Source of the DNA: Sabellastarte sp. h YS-2021 | Taxonomy: Eukaryota; Annelida; Polychaeta; Sabellida; Sabellidae | NCBI GenBank assembly: GCA_964017235.1 | Contig: OZ024931.1 | Location: forward strand, 19,320,189-19,384,188 | Direction: 5' to 3' | DNA: 64,000 nt | Shown: in pieces, positions 10,510 through 21,000 of the stretch | How positions within the stretch are numbered: position 1 is the first letter of the stretch | Layout of the letters: the number at the start of each line of letters is the position of its first letter | The notes under the pieces: model-generated | Told to the model about the DNA's origin: nothing | What the model saw: the letters and a program-made list of their open reading frames with translations, nothing else | Database searches by the model: none | Made by a program: the position numbers and the translations under genes

Positions 10510-11632
10510 TCCCCTCTACTTTAAGGTTATCACTGTTGAGTAAATTGCTTGTAACTTGAAAACTATTGCATTTAGTGTACTTTGTTTCATGCATTATTCA
10601 TGTATTTATGAATCAGCTATAACTTAGTAAAAGTGCAGACCTGTACCTCATTCCCTAGCTGACCAACAGCTACTTAGAGGTTCTCAGTGTTGAGTAAATC
10701 AGTTGTAACTTGAAAATTATTGCATTTAGAGTATTTTGTTTAGATATGTTGTTCACCTATTTTTGGGTCAGCTATAACATAGTAAAGTTGCAGACCAGTA
10801 GCTCATTTCATAGGTGAGCAATAGCTACTTTGAGCTTTTCACTGTTGAGTAAATCAGTTGTAATCTGAAAAGTATTGCATTTACAGTATTTTGTTTAAAT
10901 ATGTTGGTCACCTACTTTTGGGTGAACTATAACATAGTAAAAGTGCAGACCTGTACCTCATTCCCTAGCTGAGCAATAGCTACTTTGAATTTCTCACTGT
11001 TGAGTAAATCATTTGTAACTTGAAAACTATTGCATTTAGAGTATTTTGTTTAAATATGTTGTTCACGATTTTTGGGTCAGCTATAACATAGTGGAATTGC
11101 AGATCTGTATGTCATGGCATAACTGAGTAATAGCTACTTTCATGTTCTCAGTGTTGAGTAAATGAGTTGTAACTTAGTAACTATTGCATCAAGAGTATTT
11201 TCTTTGAATATGTTATTCACCTACTTTTGGGTCAGCTAGAACATAGTAAAATTGCAGACCAGTAGCTCATTTCATAGGTGAGCTCTGTTGAGTAAATCAG
11301 TTGTAACTTGAAAACCATTGCATTCACAGAATTTTGTTTAAATATCTTATTCATCTACTTTTGAATTAGCTATAAGATTGTAAAACTGCAGAGTAGCTCA
11401 TGGCATAGGTTTATAATAACTATTCTCAGGTTCTCACTGTTGAGTAAATCAGATGTAACTGGGAAACTATTGCATTTAGAGTATTTTGTTTAAATATGTC
11501 GTTCACATACTTGTGGGTCAGCTATAACATAGTGAAATTGTAGACCTGTAGCTCATCGCATAGCTGAGCAATAGCTACTTTTAGATTTTCACTGTTCAGT
11601 TAGTCGGTTGTAACTTGAAAACTATTGCTCAT
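10510..11632 (-). repeat. satellite A array (about 155-bp unit), minus orientation
   Basis: Seven to eight diverged monomers carry GTTGAGTAAATCAGTTGTAA, ACTATTGCATTTAGAGTATT, GGGTCAGCTATAACATAGT and GAGCAATAGCTACTTT, the complement of the arrays at 14340-14830 and 50700-53220. One monomer near 11280 is shortened. The array is cut at 11632 by DIRS-like element 2. Confidence 0.9.
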
Positions 11633-12198
11633 ATTGCTGATACTGGAAGATATGTCAATTTTTCTTAGATTTTGAAGTAATAGATGAGAATGAATGTTTA
11701 GAAATACCAGTCTGAGTCCCGTTTACAGTGCCCCAATCCCGAAGACCAGGCCTGTAAAGAGCCCAAAACCTGAAATAAGTGAGTGACAGTGCTAAAAACC
11801 TGTCTGGATGTTTTGACTGTAGGAGAGACGTGCAGCCGTGCTCACTTACAAAGAGTAAGGAGGCCCTTAGGGCCAATCCACGATAAAAAACCAGCCCTAG
11901 GCTAGGAATTCTAATAATTTTTGCCACCTAACATGAGATTAATGACAACCCTGATACGTCCTTAATACATAAAACACTATATATACTGATAATAAAAAAG
12001 ACCTTACCCGTAACCTCCTGAGAGGTAAACCTATACCTAGACCCTGGGATTAGACTCCTGAAGACTTGGTTGTAGCGGATCTGCCCCCCTTCTTTTCTTT
12101 CCGAGGATAACTTGTCTGAGTGGAAGAGTCTAGGACTTGTTGTGCCGCCACTACTGGACCCAGATACATATTGTTGTTGTCTGATCAAGTAAGGTCTT

Positions 12199-12477
12199 TT
12201 AGGTAAAAATTGGTAAATGTGTTTTTTCTACTACTTGTAGAAAAGTGTTGAGACTGCTTAAGTCTATTACTGGCCTCCACCTTTGGTAAGGCTTGGGGAC
12301 TAGAAACAGGCGACTGTAAAACCTGAGAGATTTTACATTTTCCACCCTTTCTATTGCGTTCTTTGATAGAAGAGACTGGATAGAAGTGGCCAGACCTTGA
12401 TCTTTTGAAGGGCCTTGTATTCTGACCGAATCAGAAATGAACGGCAGAATGTAGCCACTGGTGATAATGTTTAACAC
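12199..12477 (-). pseudogene. DIRS 2 reverse transcriptase N-terminal fragment
   Basis: 92 residues including IQSLLSKNAIERVENVKS, YSRLFLVPKPYQRWRPVID and LSSLNTFLQVVEKTHLPIF. This is the classic start of a DIRS or gypsy-type RT. Translation stops before the ID-x-x-D catalytic region. Confidence 0.65.
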
Positions 12478-12557
12478 ATTGGATGAACATTTGTTTGTTT
12501 GCCAGTCTCTTCTGAAAGAATGGAGGCGACCTCCTACTGGTGGACTGAGGGAGGCTT

Positions 12558-14321
12558 TTAAGGAGTCATTTGGGGGGAGGGGTTTCCATGCCCTCGTTCC
12601 CTGGAGTAGGGTCGAAAAGGACCCCTGGAGCCTCTGAAATTTGGTTTCCCCCTACCTGAGGAAAACGACTTGTTACTGCTTTGTGAGGAGTTGCCTCCAT
12701 AGGGGCGTTTCCTGTAGGAGCCTTTTTTCTTGTTGTGGGGACCAAGAAACGGCTTGTTTTGATAGGGTCCAAAACTCTGAGAGTCTTTAGAGGTGCCTTT
12801 TTTGAGGAGGAAGTCTTCTCCCTCCTTAACTAGCTGAGACTTGAACAAGGAGTGCCAAAATGACGAGTTCCCGGCATCTCGTTTCCCCTAGTTACCCATA
12901 GTATATAACTCTCTCTGGTGTATATGGGCCAAGGATTTGCTGAGGCATGTAAGAGCTCTGTGTTGAATAAGAACAGTCTTATTCCAGATGTCCAAATATT
13001 CACAGGCTTCCTCATATCCACATTTGGCTGCTTTCTCAGGATTAGCACCTTTCTGGATTTGGGATTTAACTAGACACTTTCCTAGAGTGGCATTACAGGA
13101 AGAGGAAGTCTTGGCAAAGGCAGCAGTAAAGTCGAGGGTGGATATATTCTGCCTAGCTTGATGCTCCAATTCCTTGAGAATTTGTAGGAGAACCTTGCCC
13201 ATAGGGGCCCCAGAGGGTTTAGCAGTAATACAGATTTTTGCAAAATCCGTATTCAACTCCTGAATCTTGCCCTCATAACAAGGCTGTCCCACCTTGTACC
13301 ATTTAGCAGTGGAAGGACGAGGTTTGCTATATTTACCATCAGATAAATTAGCGGCCTGAAAGTTGTGCTCAAATTCATCAAAGGCATCTTTGATAACCGA
13401 GCTGAGGGGGAGCATAGAAGAAGGGCCTCTTGGCCCAAGCTCCTGTCGGCCTTTTGTCGTCGTCCGGCCAAATGACAGAAGTGGGGGACCTATACATGAA
13501 CTCCCTGGGATCAGGGAGGTCAAGAATACGTCTAAAGGTGTCCAAATCCTCAGCATATTGAGAGGGAACGTCAGACAAGGTTACTTCCCTATAATAAGGG
13601 GAGGGTCTCGATCATGTTGAGGTTGGTCTTGATCAGAATGAGCCCTAGAGGGTTTGAAGACTGATTCTCCTCTGAAGAAGAAGACACATATCTGGACCTC
13701 ACTTTGTGTTTGCTTTTATCTGCATGTTTTTTAGGTCTAGACGATGCAACCCGAGGCTCATCGGATTAACCTGAATACTGATCCGAGGCGGACCTTGGTT
13801 TAATGTCATGCTTTTAATGAGAGTGATAATGCTTTTTAGGCCTAGCCAATGCCACCCTAGTAGGTTCATTGGATAGACGTGAATGCTGATCTGATGCATT
13901 GTCATGTTGAAATTGATCAGCACCGAGATGTGGTGGCAGGGAGTGTGATAGCCTCAACTGAGTGTGAGGTAGGCTGAGGTCTCGTAGGGGGTGGGTCCAG
14001 AGTTACAGCTTGATTCAATGGACCAGGCTTAGAGGCCGAAGCGGAGGTCTGATCCACCTCCACTTTTGGTTGTTTAGATGTCTTTTGAAAAGACATAAAT
14101 TTGTCTAGGAGAGACTGAAATGCCTCTAGCATGGAAGCCTGGAAAACGCCCATTTGTTGCTGTAAATAAATTTTAAGAGTGTTACCCAGGGACTTTTCGA
14201 GCTTGGACTCGATCTTCTGTTGTAAGGCAGTACCTGGGGTTGGTGGGACAGATTTTGCTGGTGTTTTAAGAGATAATGACTCGAAGGGTAGAGGATGAGG
14301 ATGTGGTGGAGAGGTCAACAA
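12558..14321 (-). pseudogene. DIRS 2 gag-like region
   Basis: Several open stretches follow one another with frame changes: a Pro/Gln/Lys-rich N-terminus with a helical stretch (LQQQMGVFQASMLEAFQSLL), a 222-residue core (SSVIKDAFDEFEHNFQAANL, KWYKVGQPCYEGKIQELNTD, ATLGKCLVKSQIQKG), and a basic Gly/Arg/Ser tail (RKRPYGGNSSQSS, RGSRGPFRP). The order fits a retrotransposon gag. Position upstream of RT supports the call; no function can be shown. Confidence 0.5.
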
Positions 14322-14339
14322 ATTGTCTGCAGCACTCTC

Positions 14340-14830
14340 AAGTGAACCTGAAAGTAGCTATAGCTCAGCTATGCCATAACATACAGGTTTGCAATTTCAC
14401 TATGTTATAGCTAACTCAAAAGTAGGTGAACAACATATTTAAAGAAAATACATGTACTCTAAATGCAATATTTTTCAAGTTAAACCTGATTTACTCAACA
14501 GTGAAGACCTGAGAATAGCTATAACTCAGCTATGCCATGAGATACACATCTGCAATTTTACTTTGTTATAGCTAATTCAAAAGTAAATGAATAAGATATT
14601 TAAACAAAATTCTCTAAATGCAATAGTTTTTAAGTTACAATCGATTTACTCAACAGAAAAAAACCTCAAAGTAGCTATTGCTCAGCTACGCAATGAGCTA
14701 CAGGTCTGCAACTTTACTATGTCAAAGCTGACCCAAAAGCTGACCCAAGAGTAGGTGAATAACACATTTAAACAAAATACTCTAAATGTAATAGTCTTCA
14801 AGGTTCAAATGATTCTGCTAATTATGAAAG
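14340..14830 (+). repeat. satellite A array, plus orientation
   Basis: Just over three monomers with TAGCTATAGCTCAGCTATGC, TTATAGCTAACTCAAAAGT and AAATGCAATA. The orientation is opposite to the block at 10510-11632 on the other side of DIRS-like element 2. Confidence 0.9.
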
Positions 14831-15740
14831 GTACTGAAAAGTCAGAATATAACTATTATTTGCTTAGCTATTGGGATAGGCTCCCAAGTTACTCCTAAGG
14901 ACAAAAGATTTTAACAAAATGCTCTACATGCAATACTCTTCAAGTTACAAGTTACTTAGTGTATGAGTTGATGAATTTTAATGCATTAAAACTTATTTAA
15001 AAATTAATTAAAAATCTAATCTAATCTACTGCTTTGCAGGCGAGATATCTTCCCCACAAAGGGGAACTCAGTGCCCTAGTTATAAAAATTAATTTATTAT
15101 AAGGACAGAGGGACGGTCAGGGTCAGTGATCCAGAGTAATGGGTGTGACCAAAAGGGAAGGAGACTAAATTGGGAAACTGGAGTGGAGGTGGGTTTTGAG
15201 GTGTTTCCTGAATTATGTGAGAGAGGGGCTATTTGTTATTTGGTAGGGGAAAGAGTTCCTATGAACTGTGGCATAGTGACTGAAACAATTAGAAAAGTTT
15301 TCACCTGATTAATGAACTCTACGGTCAAAAGTGGGGGTATGAAGGAACTTAAGTTTGGGGGTGCTTCGCATTGTAGTTCTGGAAGAGGTGTAGGGGTGAA
15401 TTAATTCTCTTGGGTAAGCTGGTTGACCTTGGTTTAGAATTTGTATGTAATGAGGCCCATTTTAACTTGTACCAGTATCAGTATAATTAAGAAAGATCCC
15501 AGCTTGATACTCAGACAAGGGAATCTACATGTGGCCTAGTACATAGCATTTTTGCAACATGAGAGACAAATCAATTCAATAGTTAATGGGAAAATTGTGA
15601 TACAGTGTTGAATTTTTTACACTTTATGTCCAGGTAAAAACTTCATTATAATGGCTCTAGAGAACAGATAAACAGACAGATCTGCATGCCTTTGACAGTT
15701 TTTCATGCTAAACAGATAAGGTATCTTTTAAAAGAAGGAG
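14830..15740 (+). mobile_element. satellite A family 3' module, interrupted
   Basis: The sequence parallels 53110-53580, beginning ATTCTGCTAATTATGAAAGG and passing through GGCCTAGTACATA and ACAGACAGATCTGCATGCC. It is interrupted at about 15010-15485 by unrelated DNA and again at about 15745 by a Penelope-like fragment. It resumes at about 17126. Confidence 0.65.
15010..15485. mobile_element. unassigned insertion of about 475 bp in the 3' module
   Basis: Comparison with the uninterrupted modules at 3570-4080 and 53220-53715 shows extra DNA between the run of ATTAATTA-type sequence and AAGAAAGATCCCAG. It includes CTTCCCCACAAAGGGGAAC, a short palindrome. Type unknown. Confidence 0.4.
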
Positions 15741-15744
15741 ATTC

Positions 15745-16520
15745 CACAAGGTAGCAGCCCAACTGAGGAGAGATAGGACTAAGGACCCAATCACTCCTTA
15801 TATCCTACAACTACTGAAATTGGTATTGCACAGTAAGAACTATTTGCACAGTAAGAACATTTAATGACAAGCATTACCTACAAACAGGGGGCTCTGCCAT
15901 GGTAACAAAACTAGCATTGGACTATGTGAATTTGTTCATGCACAGGTTCGAAACCAGGGCTCTTGACAGTTGGGATAAACAAACCCTTATTTGGCTCAGG
16001 TTCATCGACAACAATTTCATGATATGGACTCATGGTGAATCAGAATTACAGAAGTTTCTGGAATACCTCAACAACATTCACGAGAAAATAAAATTTAGCC
16101 TACACATGAATTTAGTAAGGAATAAACTTTCTTGACACCATAGTGAAAGTTGATACCAACAGGGAAATTTATTCAACTCTGTATACAAACTCCCCTGAGA
16201 CTCATTTATATCGTCATTACACATCAGCGTATCGTTAACACACCAAGGAACCCTTTGGACAGTTCTTAAGTATCAGATAAATTGATTTCATATACCATGG
16301 AAATAAACCGACTGAATGTTATAAACCTCAAAAGGGATTATCCATTCAAAACACTTATAATGCACATGCTGAGGGCCACTAAATTGGCCCAAGATAAATT
16401 GCTAGTGGTTAAAACCAAAGTACAGCAAAATTTATCCATGTCTAAGTCATAGGACTGCAGAATCATACCAGTCTCACACTTCACTGAGACAACTCGTTCT
16501 GTTATAGATATGCGATTCTC
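15745..16520 (+). pseudogene. Penelope-like element reverse transcriptase fragment
   Basis: The plus-strand translation, with frame changes, gives TGGSAMVTKLALDYVNLFM, LIWLRFIDNNFMIWTHG, ELQKFLEYLNNIH and IKFSLHMN, then farther on FLDTIVKVDTNREIYSTLY and YPFKTLIMHMLRATKLA. The pattern GxAM, RFIDD-like, MIWTHG, FLEYLNN, IKF and FLD is diagnostic of Penelope-like RTs. Here the RYIDD-type aspartate pair reads DN. No GIY-YIG endonuclease was recognised. It is 5'-truncated and decayed, inside the 3' module of a satellite A element. Confidence 0.7.
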
Positions 16521-16559
16521 CCTCTTGGAATGGTGTTCCCTAAAATACAACACTCGGGG

Positions 16560-16971
16560 ATCGCACAGACTGTTGAAAGCTGGATTCAAGGTCTTTTCAG
16601 GGATTTTCAAGGTCAACAACAATTCTCAAGGATATATTTTAAGGCACGGCCTCCTTTACCTCCCCTTCTAGCCGTCCGTTCCTCCAACATAATTCTTTAT
16701 TGTCACATGATTTTAAAATTTTATAAACTCATTACAGTTAACATTACTAGTTAACACATCTAATAATATTTTAACATAAACGTTGTTCAGACTAGACAGT
16801 CTGAGTCTGCCATAGCCATAAAACTAGATGTTGCAGATGCAGAAGTTGGGCAATAACAAATTCAAGGACTTTTCAAGGATTTTACTCACTTTTGGCCAAA
16901 TTCAAGGATTTCCAAGGTCTTGAAAATGATGTAATTTTTTTTCAAGGATTTTCAAGGATGTGGGAACCCTG
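16560..16971. mobile_element. TIR element remnant with iterated TTCAAGGA motif
   Basis: The stretch repeats TTCAAGGATTTTCAAGGA and ends GTGGGAACCCTG at 16971, whose complement CAGGGTTCCCAC is a TIR-like terminus. A matching left end was not located. Confidence 0.4.
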
Positions 16972-17125
16972 ACACTGCCAAATCTGATCATAGAAAAATG
17001 AGAGAGAAAATGGTGGATGTGGAATGTTGGGGCAATACATCCAATAGGCATTAATCAATTTATTTAATGTGGGTTCATTTAGTGTTCATTCACACTAAGA
17101 ACACTCCCCTCAATTTTAACCTTAT

Positions 17126-17250
17126 CATTCAAAACAAATATCATTTCTCTGGGACTTGTACTTTTGGAGATGTTGTCCACGTGGATGCGGACACTGCAGA
17201 TTAGATTGATGCCATTATGTCAGCTGACTGATACCTCAGCTGCCATAAAG
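17126..17250 (+). mobile_element. satellite A family 3' terminus with hairpin
   Basis: This resumes the module broken at about 15745: TTTCTCTGGGACTTGTA, TTTTGGAGATGTTGTCCACG, then a hairpin at 17217-17246 with arms like ATGTCAGCTGAC and two mismatches. It is the third copy of this terminal hairpin in the window. Confidence 0.7.
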
Positions 17251-18000
17251 ACAGACTGAATGTACCAAAAATAAACCACATGTGTGGATAAGATAACAGC
17301 TTTATTTTTTCATTTGATAACCAAGAGATACATTCAGTGAACATTGGACACTTCCAATGCATGCTGGAATACAGAAATACATGTATACTGACACCATGTA
17401 TCAGCTAAAAAAGCTTTTCCCACTGACTTCAGAACTTTGCAATCTGCTTTTAGATATGAATCTAAAGATATCTTATGGAGTCACACGGACTTTCAAACAA
17501 GCCACAGTCAAGCTCAATACAAAACACCCATCCAATGATATACAGAGCATATTTGGAGGTTACATCGTTATTGCAATATTTGTGAAAAGTCGGTAAATAT
17601 TTTTACACAATCCATAGTAAAGGGCACCAATGAATAACAAAAATATTACTTCCTGGTCTTTATTCCCATCACTTAGGTTAAGTACATCAAGTGGTGAATA
17701 CTAAACAGTCATATCCACACACAAGTGATGTAGAAGATTCTTGTATGCAATGAAGGTGCCAGCCATGGTTTGGCTGAAGTGTCCTTGACCCATCAGTACA
17801 ATCTTTGTTACAGAATAATACAGGGAGGGTAAGCTTGTGATCAGATGATAAGGTTTATATTTTAGTGTAAAGTAATAGGGAAATACAAATTCTGTGATAT
17901 AATACTCTGGAAGGAATAAGTGAAATATCTGATATACTACATATTGCCTAGGTGATTACATATGTTACAGCTATGTACACAAAAAGGACTAATATTTTTG
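17251..18000 (-). other. DRG2 downstream region, possible 3' UTR
   Basis: On the DRG2 strand the stop codon is at 18001-18003. An AATAAA on the minus strand lies at 17659-17664, about 340 nt after the stop, and is a possible poly(A) signal. A 79-codon open stretch on the plus strand (17357-17596) has no recognisable content and is not annotated as a gene. Confidence 0.35.
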
Positions 18001-18087
18001 TTATTTTTTCACGACTTGTATAATGTCTTCGTGCTGCATGACGTGCTGTAATCCCACTCTCTGTGGGCTGTACTTCACACTGGTGCC
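18001..18087 (-). CDS. DRG2: DRG2 exon 14 (stop codon)
   Basis: Residues 337-364 and TAA at 18003-18001: [18 protein letters not shown] then [10 protein letters not shown]. Acceptor ATTGCAG. Confidence 0.95.
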   Translation of the reverse strand, partial: GTSVKYSPQRVGLQHVMQHEDIIQVVKK

Positions 18088-21000
18088 CTGCAATTGTAAT
18101 GAACACAGTGGACTCGATGGGAAAAGAACACACAATTGCATAAAACCTGCCCACCACTACAGTGACAATGACATAGCAAAACCACAACTCAAATATTTGG
18201 TTGTTGTATTTGGAAAATATTTGAAAATTTTGAGTTTTGTTTTAAATTTCAGATAACTTGCCTGATTTCAAACCCAAACCATATATCTCCTTCCACGACC
18301 AATATTAATTAAAAAAATTTATCAGAAAACTATGAAGTTCACAAAGGCTGAAATGATAAGCATAATTTGGTCGCCATGTAGTCACCTGCATTAACTGTCA
18401 ACTAACTGGTTAAGTGTTTCCAATGTACATCTGTGGAAAGAGGAAGTATAGACTGGGAACCAGACTACAGGAAATACAATGTCACATACAGGTCCCAGAT
18501 GTAAACAAACAATATGGCACATTGATTCCATGAATAAAAATGTAAGTGACTTTTGGCAGAGGATTTCTCTCATAAAATACTAAGACTTACATGAATATAA
18601 GCAATTCGAATTTGTACTAAGTCTCAGAAAACTATGTCAATTAACAGGTTATAGAAAATTTGTTCTATACAAGTCAGACATATTTTTATTGTCTTTATTG
18701 TATGTGCCTTAGGAACTGCTGACATAGAGATTAAGCAGCATAAATGTCTGATTACATACGATTGCAACACACAATGACTTACCCACACTAAGGCATATTT
18801 AAACTGTGCCACCAACTGTCTGTGAATGGAGTGACACTGAAAATGCAAATACACTCTTACACAAGACCTGAAACACTAGAAATGTGGAAACCAAGAAATA
18901 TAACATTTAAACATAAAATTACTTTATTTGTTGACATTTGACCCCTTCACCATCAAGGGCAACATTCAAAGGTAGCTTAAGAAATTTCAGGGTTTCAAGT
19001 TTGACGAGTTTGCAGGCATGTTAGGTGGTTAAACTCACACCACAGGTCGATAAAGTCCCCATACATTATACCATAATGAGTCCGAGACAAGCCTCCAGAC
19101 TGTCAGGTCAACTTGGGATGACTCATCTTCTTTATTGACATGTTATACTGAGTTGGATTTGAACCAATGCCCACAGAGACGACAGTCAGACAGATCATTA
19201 GGCAAATAATTATGTAACCAATTTCACATTATCTTTGGAATTCTAAAATTGTTAGGAATTTAGTTATTTAAAACTTCTAATCTTTATATATTTTCCTTTT
19301 CTTTTATATCTTTTCTTAGAAAATCCATGTCACAATAGAAAAATGCAATATTCTAATATTCTACAACATTTTCTTGCCTCCGAAATTTACACTTCACCAT
19401 ACATTAAATAAATAGTGTATACATCCTTCCCTTTCTTAATCAAATCAAGGCAAATGCACAAGAGTAAAAATCTGAATTTACTTAAGAATGTCACATCAGC
19501 AATATGCTAAAACACCAAATTGAAGTCTCTGAACTACCAATGTATAATAACAAGTAACTGAAACCTAGACCTTGCCCATCAGAGAATCAGGGCATATTTC
19601 TTGTCAATCAGAAAGACAAAGCACTCTAGTTATTAGTTAGATGTCTATCTATGACCCATGCCAGTAGCAATAATAAGCAAGAGATAAGCATTTAAAGTTT
19701 AGTCAACTCAGTTTGACCTTCAACAAGTGGTGTGTGGTCAAATCTTGCCACATAAAATGATTCCTTCTCAATTAGTTCCTACAGTTTGATTTGTCACAGT
19801 CAAAACCTCTGGGAACAATATTAAGACACATATGCATTTAAAGATTGGCCACCCTTGTCTGACTTCGAAAGAGGGCCCCCAAGTCAAATGTATCACCATT
19901 AAAAGAATTCATGCCAATGTATCCCTAAGGGTTAGCTTCCCATTCCAAACATCTTGGACAAATAGCAAGAGAGACATAAACACTTTTTAAGTTTGGCCAC
20001 TTCCTTTGACGTTGAAGTAGGGTCCCAGGTCAAATCAGGCCACATCAAAAGAGTCACAGACTATGATATGCAATAGGCTGAGTTTAGATCCTAAATCTCT
20101 AGGTTTAACTCTAGTTTAACCAAAATCGGCTATGTAGGGTGCCTTGGCACCTTCTGTACTGAAACCATGGGGCACCTGAAACCACTACCAACTTTCAAAG
20201 TAGAGATTAAAATTCTAACCTCCTGACTTAAGAGGAGTGGAGGCAGCAATATTATCAGAAAATTTGCCTGAAATATTTCATGCAAGTTCTGTAATACAAG
20301 TTCACAAGATTTTATTCATGTTGCAAAGTGGATTATCTCCTTGTAAGATACATACCACATGTTCCACGGCACAGTTTCCTCTCATGATGATCCCCTCTGA
20401 TAAGTCTGGCTTCTCTGTGAAAACAACCCAATAACTTCTGTGTGAGTAAAATCAATGCACAGTAAGATTTAGTACAAAAGTCAAACAAAACTGGGGAGTG
20501 TTAAAAACAATTGTTTATTCACCAACCTGACATTTGCTAGGTTTTAAAGCAGAAAGTAAACTCGGTGACCTTACTTTCACCTGATATCAAATTAGAAACT
20601 TTTGAAGAATTTTTTTTCAAAATTGGAATAAAAAGTGCAATTGCAACATATTTTGCAACAAATTATACCTTCATGCTCAATACCAATACCATCTGATTTC
20701 TACACATCTACTGTATCCAATTTTCCCATTATTACTAGACCTTGTGCGAGGTCCTTCCTTCGTGCATTATGGTTCTCTGAGAGGATTTCCCTCCAGAACG
20801 AAGTTTACTTCCAGTGAGAGTGTAAAATCCAGACTGTTATAAAATGCACTCATTCATTGTCTCGAACAAAAACCACAAGTTAAGACTTGTAAGCAAGTCC
20901 ACTCACGCCTAGATTTTGATGTTAGGAAAGTGCTTTTCTGGATCCCTGTAGTAGCTTCTGAGATATATCAGGTTAAAAGAAAGTACTAGAAAAATATTGT

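Larger units (their letters stand above)
11640..14335 (-). mobile_element. DIRS-like retrotransposon 2 with large internal deletion
   Basis: On the minus strand the order is gag N-terminus (14321-13699), gag core (13620-12888), a basic Gly/Ser-rich linker (12848-12558), RT N-terminus (12477-12199), then directly non-coding 3' sequence (12188-11655). The rest of RT, RNase H and the recombinase are missing, so an internal deletion lies near 12190. It sits between satellite A blocks that face opposite ways. Its gag differs clearly from element 1, so it is another lineage. Confidence 0.65.

Noticed and set aside
17357-17596. 79-residue frame downstream of DRG2
   Set aside because: Opposite strand to DRG2, AT-rich, no homologue recognised, no splice or promoter context.
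17690-17810. Candidate last DRG2 exon downstream of the stop
   Set aside because: Its translation gives no DRG2 C-terminal sequence; the true last exon with QVVKK and stop is at 18087-18001.
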